Positions 1-8,854 of a stretch of DNA of 33,980 nt are shown here, in pieces (position 1 is the stretch's first letter; each line of letters starts with the position of its first letter). The notes under the pieces were generated by a model that searched no databases, was not told the origin of the DNA, and was given only the letters and a program-made list of their open reading frames with translations. Origin of the DNA: Fibrobacter sp. (GTDB lineage Bacteria; Fibrobacterota; Fibrobacteria; Fibrobacterales; Fibrobacteraceae); contig JAKSIG010000031.1 of the NCBI GenBank assembly GCA_024398955.1, positions 1 through 33,980 on the forward strand. The letters run 5' to 3'. A program made the translations under genes and the position numbers.

Positions 1-578
1 CGGCCTGCGGTATCGTAGATTACCAGGTCAAAGCCGTTGTCCTTGGCGTACTGGTAACCGTGCTTGATGATTTCCACAGGATTGCCCTGGCCTTCGTCGT
101 AGACGGGAATGCCGATGGACTTGCCCAGCACCTGCAGCTGCTTGATTGCTGCCGGGCGGTAAACGTCGGCTGCCACCAGCAGGGGCTTGCGCTTCTTCTT
201 GGTGCGCATCCAGAGGGAAATCTTGCCTGCAAAAGTAGTCTTACCGGAACCCTGGAGACCCACCATCATGATGCCCACGGGAGCGGGAGCGGAGAGGTTG
301 ATTTCCTTGGTTTCGCCACCCATGACGTTTACAAGTTCGTCGTGGATGATCTTCACAATCTGCTGACCCGGGGTCACGGAAGTCAGGACCTCGGAACCGA
401 GAGCCTTTTCCTTTACCGCCTTCACGAAGTCGCGGGTCACGTTGAAGTTTACGTCGGCTTCCAGGAAGGCGCGGCGGACTTCGCGAAGGGATTCCGCAAC
501 GTTTTCTTCGGTAAGCTTGCCCTGCCCACGCAGGTTCTTGAGGGTATTTTCTAGAGAATCAGTCAGCTGTGAAAACAT
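1..578 (-). CDS. ffh: Signal recognition particle GTPase Ffh, N-terminal part (runs off window)
   Basis: Ffh is the protein subunit of the signal recognition particle; it binds signal peptides at the ribosome and, with FtsY, delivers nascent membrane proteins to the translocon. The minus strand reads from an ATG at 578 (MFSQLTDSLENTLKNLRGQG), the usual start of the four-helix N domain. It continues to the P-loop GLQGSGKTT near residue 110, the basic patch after it, a DVYRPAA motif, and ends at the DTAG motif (G3) at the window edge. About 192 residues are visible; the rest of the G domain and the methionine-rich M domain lie outside. The start is supported by homology and by a TATATTTG element at 587-594, which would leave a leader of only a few bases. 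The gene is divergent from the MATE gene, with a heptamer-like repeat between them. Confidence 0.95.
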   Translation of the reverse strand, partial: MFSQLTDSLENTLKNLRGQGKLTEENVAESLREVRRAFLEADVNFNVTRDFVKAVKEKALGSEVLTSVTPGQQIVKIIHDELVNVMGGETKEINLSAPAPVGIMMVGLQGSGKTTFAGKISLWMRTKKKRKPLLVAADVYRPAAIKQLQVLGKSIGIPVYDEGQGNPVEIIKHGYQYAKDNGFDLVIYDTAG

Positions 579-596
579 AGTGGGGGCAAATATAGT

Positions 597-672
597 AATT
601 ATGAATTATGAGTTATGAATTACGAGATAAATTATGAGTTGTGAATTATGGGATGAATTACGGGAGAGGGGG
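597..672. repeat. Degenerate AATTATG heptamer array between ffh and the MATE gene
   Basis: The stretch is made of about nine imperfect copies of a seven-base unit close to AATTATG (variants AGTTATG, AATTACG, AGTTGTG), with phase slips. It becomes G-rich at its right end (GGGAGAGGGGGAGGG). It fills most of the divergent intergenic region and directly adjoins the promoter-like TATATTTG in front of ffh. Similar AATTATG-type runs are, from general knowledge, common between genes in the FCB group. No coding potential is seen. Confidence 0.7.
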
Positions 673-755
673 AGGGTGAAATCTGATTTTTTAGAAAAAA
701 TATGGTTGGTTCAAAAGTTTATTGCTAAATTGTGCACCTGCTTTGAGAATAACTC

Positions 756-2174
756 ATGATTGATGAATTTACCGGACATATAGAAAAGGCTCCAAGAGTC
801 AAGTTCAAGAAGAATGGGGATATTAAGGATGTGCTTGTTGTTGCGCTCCCTATGCTCCTGTCTATGTCCTTTGATACTCTCATGACATTTGTAGACCGCC
901 TGTTCCTGAGCAAGCTTGGTCCAGCTGAGATGAACGCCAGTCTTGGTGCAGGAGGAATGCAACTGGTGCTCATTACCTTTTTTACGGGCGCCCTCAGTTA
1001 TACGACGGCAATGGTCGCACAACGTTTTGGCGCAGGTCGAAAGGGCGAATGTGCTGGCGTCTTTATGCAGGCCGTGTATTTGGCCGTTGCCTGTTTCCCG
1101 CTGCTTTGCTTGACGATTCCCGTGGGACATTTTGTATTTGGGTTACAGGGGCTGGCTGCAGATCAGCTTGAATATCAGAAGACTTATTTCGATATTTTGA
1201 TGTTCGGTGGTATCATCAACCTTGTTCGAAATGCGGCTCCTTGCTTCTTTAGCGGCATTGGCGAAACCAAAGTGGTAATGAAGGCTGCCTTTGCAGGCAT
1301 GATCGTAAATATCGTCTGCAACTACTTCTTGATTTTTGGACAAGGACCGTTCCCTGAACTTGGGGTTGCGGGCGCTGCATACGGAACTTTGATTGGCAAC
1401 GTTTTTTCTGTCGTTTATCTATTTGTGGCCTATTTTGGCAAGCGCTATCGTGATGCGTACGGAACTACGCACAATTTGAAGTTTAATCTCGACTATACCA
1501 AGGAACTGCTGAAACGCGGTTTGCCCTCTGGGGTCGAGATGTTCATGAATATGGCTGCCTTCCAGTTGCAGATTCTTATGTTCCACGGTCTAGGAGCGGT
1601 GGAGGCGACTGCTGCGTCTGTGATGTTTAACTGGGACATGGTAGCCTATGTCCCCTTGATGGGGTTGGAAGTTGCATCCACAAGTCTTGTGGGGCGCTAT
1701 GTGGGGGCCAAGTCTGCGGCTGCCGCCACGCGTTCCACTTATTCTGGACTTAAAGTGGGATGGGCTTATTCTCTGATTATTGCGGTCCTATTGATTTTAT
1801 TGCCTGGCGTACTGACAGATATATTCAGGCCCGATGCAGCTGCTACGGCGGATGCTGTCGCCATGTTTGAGGCTGCTCGGCCTATAAGCATTTTTATGCT
1901 GCGGTTTGCGACGCTCTACATTTTTGTGGAAGTGTTCCTGGTCATTTATGCTGGCGCACTTCGTGGGGCAGGAGACACTGTTTGGGTGATGTTCGCCTGC
2001 GGTATTATGAATTGGTTTAACGCAATCGCATTGTATGTCGCTGCCTATATAATCAAGATGCCCGCCCAATATGCCTGGATTATTGTGGTTTTAGTCTATA
2101 GCACAGCTCCACTTTTGTTCTATTTCCGTTGGAAAAGTGGTAAATGGCGAAAGCACGTTCTAGAAAAAGAGTAG
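756..2174 (+). CDS. MATE-family multidrug/toxin efflux transporter
   Basis: A 472-residue integral membrane protein with about 12 hydrophobic segments. It is of typical length for the MATE (NorM/DinF) family, which exports cationic drugs or metabolites in exchange for Na+ or H+. The sequence after the first helix (MLSMSFDTLMTFVDRLFLSK) matches the MATE entry motif with its VDR/FLS core, and AMVAQRFGAG is the conserved helix-2/loop region; the internal pseudo-repeat starts near GLPSGVEMFMNMAAFQLQ. The substrate cannot be inferred. The start at 756 gives about 25 cytoplasmic residues before the first helix; a clear Shine-Dalgarno sequence is not seen, so the start is moderately certain. No partner gene (TetR regulator or membrane fusion protein) is adjacent, which fits a stand-alone pump. 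Confidence 0.9.
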   Translation: MIDEFTGHIEKAPRVKFKKNGDIKDVLVVALPMLLSMSFDTLMTFVDRLFLSKLGPAEMNASLGAGGMQLVLITFFTGALSYTTAMVAQRFGAGRKGECAGVFMQAVYLAVACFPLLCLTIPVGHFVFGLQGLAADQLEYQKTYFDILMFGGIINLVRNAAPCFFSGIGETKVVMKAAFAGMIVNIVCNYFLIFGQGPFPELGVAGAAYGTLIGNVFSVVYLFVAYFGKRYRDAYGTTHNLKFNLDYTKELLKRGLPSGVEMFMNMAAFQLQILMFHGLGAVEATAASVMFNWDMVAYVPLMGLEVASTSLVGRYVGAKSAAAATRSTYSGLKVGWAYSLIIAVLLILLPGVLTDIFRPDAAATADAVAMFEAARPISIFMLRFATLYIFVEVFLVIYAGALRGAGDTVWVMFACGIMNWFNAIALYVAAYIIKMPAQYAWIIVVLVYSTAPLLFYFRWKSGKWRKHVLEKE

Positions 2175-2253
2175 TTTTTTAGAAAGTTCTTAAAAAATCA
2201 CCTTGTCTTATACGATGGGTATAATTTATTTGTAGGTTTGTTTTTGAAATTTT

Positions 2254-2703
2254 ATGAATGTCAAACTTCTTTCTCTTGCTCCATTTTTTGCCTTAGCTGC
2301 CTGCAGCAGTGATTCCACGTCTACGGGCCTTTCTGACGTGGATGAGATAGTCTGTTCAGTAAAGGGGACTAGGTCTAGTTCCACGCAGGTGGCTGCTTGG
2401 CCTGGAGTTGGCCAACGAACAATTACGGTTTTCCTAGAGGGGGATTCTGTTCGTACTGAAGAGGAAATGATATTCCTGGATGAAATGCCGAAAGAAAATT
2501 ACGAAGCCAAGTGTGATTCCGCTCGCGAAACATTGGCCTTAGGAACCTATTTTGAGTGTTCTGGCCTAGAAACTGAAGATGGCCCTTACAAAGAAGTGAC
2601 TATTTCTACTTCTCATACAGCATTTGCGGGTGACCTTACGGCCGAAGATATTGAACTTTCCCAGAAAAAGTCCTGCAAAGAGATTCTAGCCGGGAAATTT
2701 TGA
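2254..2703 (+). CDS. Small predicted lipoprotein, function unknown
   Basis: A 149-residue protein that begins with a short signal sequence and a lipobox ending LAAC (Cys17), followed by a Ser/Thr-rich linker (SSDSTSTG). It is therefore predicted to be lipidated and anchored in the inner or outer membrane facing the periplasm. The mature part is about 130 residues and acidic, with four further cysteines that could form two disulfides. I recognise no family. It sits 79 bases after the MATE gene and 73 bases before ilvC, both on the same strand, but there is no sign that the three form a functional unit. A TATAAT-like box at about 2219-2224 could be its own promoter, although a good -35 is lacking. 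Shine-Dalgarno sequence is weak. Confidence 0.75.
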   Translation: MNVKLLSLAPFFALAACSSDSTSTGLSDVDEIVCSVKGTRSSSTQVAAWPGVGQRTITVFLEGDSVRTEEEMIFLDEMPKENYEAKCDSARETLALGTYFECSGLETEDGPYKEVTISTSHTAFAGDLTAEDIELSQKKSCKEILAGKF

Positions 2704-2776
2704 TTGTTCTGTTCGCTTATTTTGTTATATTTTTCCCCGAAAACTTTAATTACTACTCAAAAGAGGTTAAATAATC

Positions 2777-4261
2777 ATGGGTATCAATTACTTCAATTCC
2801 ATTCCTCTGCGTCGTCAGCTGGAAGAAATCGGCCACTGCCGTTTCATGGATTCTTCTGAATTTTCTCGCGGTGTAGAAGCCCTCAAGGGCAAGAAGATCG
2901 TGTTCGTCGGTTGCGGCGCTCAGGGTCTCCATCAGGGTCTTGACCTGCGTGATAGCGGTCTGGATGTTTCCTACACCCTCCGTCCGGAAGCAATCGCTGA
3001 AAAGCGTCAGTCCTGGAAGAACGCTACCGAAAACGGTTTCGCCGTCGGTACCTACGAAGAAATGATCCCCACTGCTGACCTGGTTTGCAACCTCACACCG
3101 GATAAGCAGCACCACAACGTGATCCCCGCTGTCATGAAGCTCATGAAGAAGGGCGCAGCTCTCTCCTACAGCCATGGCTTCAACATCGTTGAAGAAGGCC
3201 AGCAGATCCGTGAAGACATCACCGTTATCATGGTGGCTCCCAAGGGTCCGGGTTCCGAAGTCCGTTCTGAATACGTTCGCGGTTTCGGTATGCCCTGCTT
3301 GATCGCTGTCCACCCCGAAAACGACCCCGAAGGCAAGGGTTGGGACTATGCCAAGGCTTACGCCGCTGGCCTCCATGCCGACCGTCCGGGCGTTCTCGAA
3401 AGCTCTTTCGTTGCAGAAGTGAAGTCCGACCTCATGGGCGAACAGACCATCCTCTGCGGTATGCTCCAGACCGGTACCATCCTCTGCTACGACAAGATGG
3501 TCAAGGAATTCGGTGTTGAACCGGCATACGCAACCAAGCTCCTCCAGTACGGTTGGGAAACCATTTCCGAAGCTCTGAAGCATGGTGGCATCACCAACAT
3601 GATGGACCGTCTTTCCAACCCGGCTAAGGTTCGTGCAAACGAACTCTCCGAAAAGATGAAGGTCATCATGCGCGGCCTCTATCAGGAACACCAGGACAAC
3701 ATCATCTCCGGTAAGTTCTCCTCTACCATGATGATCGACTGGGAAGCTGGTGACAAGGACCTCCTCGCATGGCGTGCAGCTACTGGCGAACTGGAATTCG
3801 AAAAGGTTGCAGCTACCGACAAGGCTATCTCCGAACAGGAATACTTCGACCGCGGCGTCCTCATGGTCGCTATGATCAAGGCCGGTGTGGAACTGGCATT
3901 CGAAACCATGTGCTCCGTCGGCATCAAGCCCATGAGCGCTTACTACGAATCCCTCCACGAAACTCCGCTCATTGCAAACCTCATTGCTCGTAAGAAGCTG
4001 TTCGAAATGAACCGCGTGATCTCCGATACCGCAGAATACGGCTGCTACCTGTTCGCTAACAAGTGCGTGCCTCTGCTGAAGGACTTCATGGCAACTGAAG
4101 TTACCAAGGAAGACATCGGCGCTATCTTCGGCGAAGGCAAGTCCACCGCTGTTGATAACGAAGAACTCATCAAGGTCAATGCCAACATCCGTAAGCACCC
4201 GGTTGAAGAAATCGGTGCTTGGCTCCGCGCCCGCATGTCCGGCATGACTCGCGTTGTCTAA
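2777..4261 (+). CDS. ilvC: Ketol-acid reductoisomerase, class II (long form)
   Basis: IlvC converts acetolactate and acetohydroxybutyrate to the dihydroxy acids of valine, isoleucine and leucine synthesis, using NADPH and Mg2+. At 494 residues this is the long class II form, as in Escherichia coli (491), not the 330-residue class I form of most bacteria. The Rossmann motif [18 protein letters not shown] lies near residues 43-60. The double knotted domain is recognisable from [20 protein letters not shown] and GVELAFETM, and both C-terminal knotted halves are present. The start is supported by homology ([19 protein letters not shown]) and by the ribosome site AGAGG at 2763-2767. Codon use is strongly biased (CTC, GAA, AAG, CGT), pointing to high expression. 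No other ilv or leu genes are in the window. A terminator follows directly. Confidence 0.97.
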   Translation: MGINYFNSIPLRRQLEEIGHCRFMDSSEFSRGVEALKGKKIVFVGCGAQGLHQGLDLRDSGLDVSYTLRPEAIAEKRQSWKNATENGFAVGTYEEMIPTADLVCNLTPDKQHHNVIPAVMKLMKKGAALSYSHGFNIVEEGQQIREDITVIMVAPKGPGSEVRSEYVRGFGMPCLIAVHPENDPEGKGWDYAKAYAAGLHADRPGVLESSFVAEVKSDLMGEQTILCGMLQTGTILCYDKMVKEFGVEPAYATKLLQYGWETISEALKHGGITNMMDRLSNPAKVRANELSEKMKVIMRGLYQEHQDNIISGKFSSTMMIDWEAGDKDLLAWRAATGELEFEKVAATDKAISEQEYFDRGVLMVAMIKAGVELAFETMCSVGIKPMSAYYESLHETPLIANLIARKKLFEMNRVISDTAEYGCYLFANKCVPLLKDFMATEVTKEDIGAIFGEGKSTAVDNEELIKVNANIRKHPVEEIGAWLRARMSGMTRVV

Positions 4262-4290
4262 TCTTCGCAATAAAACTGCTGAAGTTAAAA

Positions 4291-4320
4291 AAGGCCTTCC
4301 CTTTAGGGAAGGTCTTTTTG
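4291..4320 (+). terminator. Rho-independent terminator after ilvC
   Basis: An 11-pair stem (AAGGCCTTCCC / GGGAAGGTCTT, with one G-T pair) and a four-base TTTA loop is followed by TTTTTG. It starts about 30 bases after the ilvC stop and ends 14 bases before the start codon of the next gene. It therefore separates ilvC from the FISUMP gene and argues against starting that gene upstream of the hairpin. Confidence 0.9.
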
Positions 4321-4334
4321 TCCAAAGGAAAAAT

Positions 4335-6536
4335 ATGCCTTCAATGAAAAAAAATGAATGGAATCCGGATAGCGGTATTTTTGAGGATTCTCGCAAGGGA
4401 ATTCGGTTTGCAACAAAGAGATTCGGAAACCAAGTCTGGATGGTTGAAAGTTTATGCCTTAAGGGTAATACTGTATTTACGGCGAAACAGGCTATGAAGG
4501 CTCTCCCTAAGGGATGGCGATTTCCTACTCGCAGCGATATTCTGGAGCTGGAAAACTTCATAGGGGCTACCTATGGATGTTCTCCTGTCATGGCGATTCT
4601 TTCCCCGAAGTCCTCGGTGTTTCCTTGGTTCTATGACTGCGGTAAGCCTGCCAAGTTGGGGGTCTCAGGATTTGACTGGGATTCGTTTCAAGGTAGTTCC
4701 TCCAGTTTCTGGTACATGCAGGACAATGGCATTCTTGACTCCGTAAAATTCAAGTGGTTTGGGTTGCAAATGAGCGATCCCAGCGAAGAAAAAACGGAAA
4801 GCTACGGCAGTTACAAGGTTCGTGCCGTTTGGGATGGAAATCCCTCGAATTCGGCCACCGAGCTATTGCAGAAACCTCAAGAAAAATTTGGGTCCTTTAC
4901 AGATGCTCGTGATGGAAAGATGTATAGGACAGTCGTATTTGGTGAACAGGAGTGGTTTGCCGATGACCTTCACTTTGATGGAAAATCGGATTATAACTGG
5001 CCGGACTTCTTAAAGGCGATTCCTGAAGGTTGGCGCGTTCCCACCAGACGGGATATTGGAAAATTGCTGTGCTATGTTGCCGATAATTATTTTGTTTGTG
5101 ATAACGAAGTCTTTAAAAAGAATTCGGCTCAGGTGGATGTTACGGGACTAGCTTCCGATAGCGGAAAGTATTGGGAAATCTTTAGATGGACCGAAAAGGG
5201 CCTTGAGTTTACTTCTATATCGTATCGCGATTTTGAGAAAACTCGCAATCCCTTGCGCTTGATGAGGGATTCTAGCTATAGCGATGACGACAACAAGAGC
5301 TATCGGCGGGATTTGTTCGCCTTTTGTGAGGAAGTCGCGCGTGGAGTTGGTCGTTTGCCAGAAGAAGCTGGGGAGGAAACTTATCGGCTTAGGCTGGAAC
5401 AGTTGCGCAAAGTTGCTGAGGCTCATCGGAATTTTGGGTCCTTCACGGATCCTCGAGATGGCGAAGTCTATAAGACGGTTTCCATTAATGGCGTGACCTG
5501 GATGGCCGAAAACCTACGTTATAAGTGCGATGGTGCATTTGCCTATCATGATGACGAGGAAAACGTAAAACGTTTTGGCCGTCTTTACACGGAAGAGGCT
5601 TGCTGTCAGGGTGACGCGGATTATGATGCCGTAAGCGCAAGAGCTTTTCGTGGAGTTGCTCCCGAAGGTTGGCACATTGCTTCTGCTGCGGAATGGAGTG
5701 AACTGATGGATTACGCCATGGAACTTGGACTCCATCGTGAGGAACTTTCCGAAGGCGCTTTTGTATCCGCAGATGGCTGGGATTATGAAAATGAAAGAAT
5801 CGTTCTTAGCGGAGCGAAGTTTGATCGGCCTATTTATTCCGTCGAAATTCAAGTGGCGGAACGTCTTGATTTGCTGGGACTTGGCATAAAACCTGCAGGA
5901 TACCGAAATTACGAAAACAAGTACGGCGGTATGGGAAAGTCAACAGCCTACAGAACGTTTGTACATCTTGAAAATCGTATTCAGAGCTTTGGTATGCGTC
6001 CTTCCCTGTGGGGGATGGAACGCTGCAATTCTATGGACGCCTATCCTGTTCGTTGCGTTAAGAATGAAACCTACGAAGAAATTTTTGCACGAAACGCTCG
6101 TGGCGTAAAGACGGACTTTGGAGAATTCATCGACGAACGCGATGGCGAAAAGTATCGAACCATAAAAATCGGAAATCAGATCTGGATGGCCGAAAACCTG
6201 CGTCATAAAACAGGGCTATGTCAAGACTATGGCTATTCCTGTGGCTACACATGGAATGACGCTGTTTCTGGGGTTGCTCCCAAGGGGTGGCATATTCCAA
6301 CGAAGGGTGAATTTGATATCCTTGTTGAATCAATTGGAGACAAATCTGCCGAGGCTTGCGGCCTTATCAATATAAGGGGCGTAGAATGGCGGTATTGGAC
6401 ATCGGAAAAGTATGCTTCGAAAGAAGCTTCCCTTAATGAATTTGCCTACTACGGAGTATTTGGGAGAGCGCGTGGTTTAAGTACTATGGGAATTGATTCA
6501 TTCTTGTCAGTTCGCTGCATAAAGGACGATGAATAG
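4335..6536 (+). CDS. Four-copy FISUMP-domain protein without signal peptide
   Basis: A 733-residue protein built from four successive FISUMP modules, starting near residues 13, 185, 368 and 594. Copies 3 and 4 carry the full signature (D-x-R-D-G-E-x-Y-x-T then W-M-A-E-N-L, later PxGWHI and a closing VRCxK). Copies 1 and 2 are degenerate (WMVESL, WFADDL). FISUMP is a domain first named from F. succinogenes, where it is highly amplified; its function is not established, and most such proteins known to me are lipoproteins or secreted. Here no signal peptide, lipobox or membrane helix follows the start. I chose ATG 4335 because AAAGGA lies at 4324-4329 and because an earlier in-frame start would lie inside ilvC and span the terminator. 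The gene stands alone, with an open gap of about 100 bases before the DUF1846 gene. What it binds is unknown. Confidence 0.85.
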   Translation: MPSMKKNEWNPDSGIFEDSRKGIRFATKRFGNQVWMVESLCLKGNTVFTAKQAMKALPKGWRFPTRSDILELENFIGATYGCSPVMAILSPKSSVFPWFYDCGKPAKLGVSGFDWDSFQGSSSSFWYMQDNGILDSVKFKWFGLQMSDPSEEKTESYGSYKVRAVWDGNPSNSATELLQKPQEKFGSFTDARDGKMYRTVVFGEQEWFADDLHFDGKSDYNWPDFLKAIPEGWRVPTRRDIGKLLCYVADNYFVCDNEVFKKNSAQVDVTGLASDSGKYWEIFRWTEKGLEFTSISYRDFEKTRNPLRLMRDSSYSDDDNKSYRRDLFAFCEEVARGVGRLPEEAGEETYRLRLEQLRKVAEAHRNFGSFTDPRDGEVYKTVSINGVTWMAENLRYKCDGAFAYHDDEENVKRFGRLYTEEACCQGDADYDAVSARAFRGVAPEGWHIASAAEWSELMDYAMELGLHREELSEGAFVSADGWDYENERIVLSGAKFDRPIYSVEIQVAERLDLLGLGIKPAGYRNYENKYGGMGKSTAYRTFVHLENRIQSFGMRPSLWGMERCNSMDAYPVRCVKNETYEEIFARNARGVKTDFGEFIDERDGEKYRTIKIGNQIWMAENLRHKTGLCQDYGYSCGYTWNDAVSGVAPKGWHIPTKGEFDILVESIGDKSAEACGLINIRGVEWRYWTSEKYASKEASLNEFAYYGVFGRARGLSTMGIDSFLSVRCIKDDE

Positions 6537-6640
6537 GGCTTCTTTTATAAAAATTGCGTCTGTTTTTTTGCAATAAATATAAAGATGTTGCTTCCAATTT
6601 TTTATTTTTGTCCCGATAAATTTTTGTACATGAGGCATGT

Positions 6641-8125
6641 ATGTTCAAAGTGGGATTTGATAACGACGCGTACCTGAGAACGCAGTCCGAGAAGATTGCC
6701 GAACGTATTGCAAAGTTCGGTGGAAAGCTTTACCTTGAATTTGGCGGCAAGCTGTTTGATGACCACCATGCAAGCCGCGTGCTGCCTGGCTTCGCTCCGG
6801 ATTCCAAGATCCGTATGCTTGAAAAGCTGAAGGACAAGGCCGAAGTCATTATCGCAGTCAATGCCAACGATATCGAAAAGAACAAGGTCCGCGGCGACCT
6901 GGGCATTACCTACGACCAGGACGTTCTCCGCTTGATCGATGCCTTCCGCGGTTACGGTCTTTATGTGAGCAGCGTTGTGCTGACCCGCTGGCAGGACCAG
7001 CCCAGCGCACTTGCCTACCAGAAGAAGCTGGAAGGCCTGGGCCTCAAGGTCTATCGCCACTATCCTATTGCTGGTTACCCGAACAACATTCCGCTGGTGG
7101 TGAGCGATGATGGTTATGGCAAGAACCAGTTTGTAGAAACCTCTCGCGAACTGGTGGTGGTGACCGCCCCGGGTCCGGGAAGTGGAAAGATGGCTGTTTG
7201 CCTTTCCCAGATTTATCACGAAAACACTCGCGGCGTCAAGGCCGGTTACGCAAAGTTTGAAACGTTCCCCATCTGGAACATTCCTCTGAAGCATCCGGTG
7301 AACCTGGCTTACGAAGCTGCAACCGCCGACCTGAACGACGTGAACATGATCGACCCGTTCCACCTGGAAGCCTACGGCAAGACCACTATCAACTACAACC
7401 GTGATGTTGAAGTGTTCCCCGTGTTGAACGCTCTGTTCACCCGTATCCTTGGCGAGTCCCCGTACAAGAGCCCCACCGACATGGGCGTGAATATGGCCGG
7501 TAACTGCATCGTTGACGACGAAGCTGTTAGCGAAGCTGCCAAGCAGGAAATCATCCGTCGCTATTACAACACCCTCTGCGATGTCCGTAAGGGCAACGCT
7601 GATCAGGACCAGGTTTACAAGCAGCAGCTGGTTATGGAACAGGCTCACATTAGCACCGCCGACCGTCCGGTTGTTGCCGCCGCCCTCAAGCGCGCCGAAG
7701 AAACCAACGGCCCTGCAGTTGCAATTGAACTTCAGGATGGTGCCATCATTGCTGCAAAGACCTCCTCTTTGCTGGGCGCATCCTCTGCAATGCTTCTGGA
7801 TGCCCTCAAGCACTTGGCAGGCATTCCCGACGAAGTCCGCCTGCTTTCTCCCATGGTCATCGAACCCATTCAGAACCTGAAGACCAAGCAGCTGGGCCAC
7901 ACCAATCCTCGCTTGCACATGGACGAAGTGTTGGTGGCTCTCTCTGTTTGCGCCCTGACCGATTACAACGCAAAGATTGCTCTGGAAAAGCTTCCGGAAC
8001 TTCGCCATTGCGAAGTCCATGCCAGCGTCATCCTCTCTCAGGTGGACGTGGGCGTGTTCCGCCGCCTGGGTGTGAACTTGACCTCTGAACCCAACTATCA
8101 GACCAGCAAGTTGTACCACACTTAA
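6641..8125 (+). CDS. DUF1846 (UPF0371) family protein
   Basis: A 494-residue soluble protein that aligns over its whole length with the DUF1846 family as I know it, whose members are about 500 residues. Landmarks are the opening KVGFDNDAYLRTQSEKI, FGGKLYLEFGGKLFDDHHASRVLPGF, the nucleotide-loop-like TAPGPGSGKMAVCLSQ near residue 185, and NYNRDVEVFPVL followed by PTDMGVNMAG. The family has solved structures but no settled enzymatic role that I can name with certainty. The start at 6641 is preceded by GAGG at 6634-6637. A possible promoter (TTGCGT, then TATAAA 18 bases later) lies at about 6556-6585. A terminator follows the stop. Neighbours give no pathway hint. The codon use is like that of ilvC, suggesting good expression. 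Confidence 0.93.
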   Translation: MFKVGFDNDAYLRTQSEKIAERIAKFGGKLYLEFGGKLFDDHHASRVLPGFAPDSKIRMLEKLKDKAEVIIAVNANDIEKNKVRGDLGITYDQDVLRLIDAFRGYGLYVSSVVLTRWQDQPSALAYQKKLEGLGLKVYRHYPIAGYPNNIPLVVSDDGYGKNQFVETSRELVVVTAPGPGSGKMAVCLSQIYHENTRGVKAGYAKFETFPIWNIPLKHPVNLAYEAATADLNDVNMIDPFHLEAYGKTTINYNRDVEVFPVLNALFTRILGESPYKSPTDMGVNMAGNCIVDDEAVSEAAKQEIIRRYYNTLCDVRKGNADQDQVYKQQLVMEQAHISTADRPVVAAALKRAEETNGPAVAIELQDGAIIAAKTSSLLGASSAMLLDALKHLAGIPDEVRLLSPMVIEPIQNLKTKQLGHTNPRLHMDEVLVALSVCALTDYNAKIALEKLPELRHCEVHASVILSQVDVGVFRRLGVNLTSEPNYQTSKLYHT

Positions 8126-8157
8126 AAGCTACGGCTTACCGTCGCATAGATTTCAAT

Positions 8158-8192
8158 AAAAAAGTCCCGGATTTTTTTCGGGATTTTTTTTG
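8158..8192 (+). terminator. Rho-independent terminator after the DUF1846 gene
   Basis: The arms AAAGTCCCG (8161-8169) and CGGGATTTT (8179-8187), with one G-T pair, form a 9-pair stem around a T-rich loop, followed by a T run. It lies about 35 bases after the DUF1846 stop and ends that transcript. Confidence 0.8.
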
Positions 8193-8357
8193 CAGTTTTG
8201 CATCCGTAAATAAGGGTGTTCTTCAGCTGTTTACCCTCAATGTTTAAATCCTACCCAAATGTTGCCCCAAGGCCGGTCATTTTCTTGCGGACAATGTACC
8301 CGCTATGTCCTAAAAAATTATTGTCAGTTATAACCTCTGAATGGTCAAAATGGATTA

Positions 8358-8403
8358 TTCGGGTGTTTTTGTGTTAAAATCCACACAAAGTTCGGGTGTT
8401 TTT
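8358..8403. promoter_or_regulatory. Direct repeat enclosing an inverted repeat, upstream of the ATPase remnant
   Basis: The 13-base sequence TTCGGGTGTTTTT occurs exactly twice, at 8358-8370 and 8391-8403, 33 bases apart. Between and overlapping them lies a perfect 7-base inverted repeat, TTTGTGT (8368-8374) and ACACAAA (8383-8389), with an 8-base spacer. This arrangement looks like an operator or an element end. The second copy runs into the first codons of the ATPase remnant, so it may instead mark the deletion junction. No function is shown. Confidence 0.45.
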
Positions 8404-8816
8404 ATGTTCAAGAACAGTTACCTGAACTTTTTATCGCATGCGCAGGTTCGCTGCTGGGTTTGTCACTTCACACGGGCACAGGTTTCCCTGTAGGGAAAGT
8501 TGACGTTCTAAAAATTTTCCCCATAGATTTTGCCGAATTTGTCTTGGCCGTAAAAGGCGACAACTTCTACGACATTTTGACCAAGGACATCCAGCGAATC
8601 CTCCAGGTCTGGAATTCTATTCCACAACAGCTTGCCAAGGAAAACAAGAAGTTTGTCTATGGGGCAATAAGGACTGGCGCGCGAGCAAAGTCTTTGCGAC
8701 AGTTTGTCTTGGAACACGAAGGTGTCAAGGGAATACGAATTTCCATGTCCAAGTATCGCGAACAGGACTGGATGACGAACATTCCTCTTTATGCTGCAGG
8801 TAGATTTGCCTACTGA
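8400..8816 (+). pseudogene. Collapsed remnant of an AAA/DUF4143 (COG1373-type) ATPase
   Basis: The reading frame from about 8400 to the stop at 8816 has no clear start but resembles three separated parts of the DUF4143/AAA_14 ATPase family. These are the post-Walker-B region (FIACAGSLLGLSLHTGTGFPVGKVD, split here only for description, then IFPIDFAEFVLA), a middle segment (VWNSIPQQLAKENKKFVYGA) and the C-terminal nuclease-like tail (ISMSKYREQDWMTNIPLYA). Full-length members are about 400 residues; this has about 135. The Walker A part and two internal blocks are missing, yet the frame stays open across both joins, one of which falls at the shared string AKSL in GARAKSLRQF. I read it as a decayed gene with in-frame deletions. 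A short expressed protein cannot be excluded. Confidence 0.75.
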
Positions 8817-8854
8817 TAACTTTTCAAAATTAAGTAAAGGGCTTGCGCTTCCGC

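Noticed and set aside
60..554. Long plus-strand reading frame opposite ffh
   Set aside because: It lies wholly on the antisense of a clear Ffh coding region and has no homology-like features or ribosome site.
4254..4334. Earlier start for the four-copy FISUMP gene
   Set aside because: It would begin inside ilvC and include the terminator hairpin; ATG 4335 has its own ribosome site.
2753..4561. 602-codon minus-strand frame opposite ilvC
   Set aside because: Antisense shadow of ilvC caused by its strong codon bias; it also crosses the ilvC terminator.
6602..8119. 505-codon minus-strand frame opposite the DUF1846 gene
   Set aside because: Antisense shadow; composition rich in His, Val and Gln with no recognisable family.
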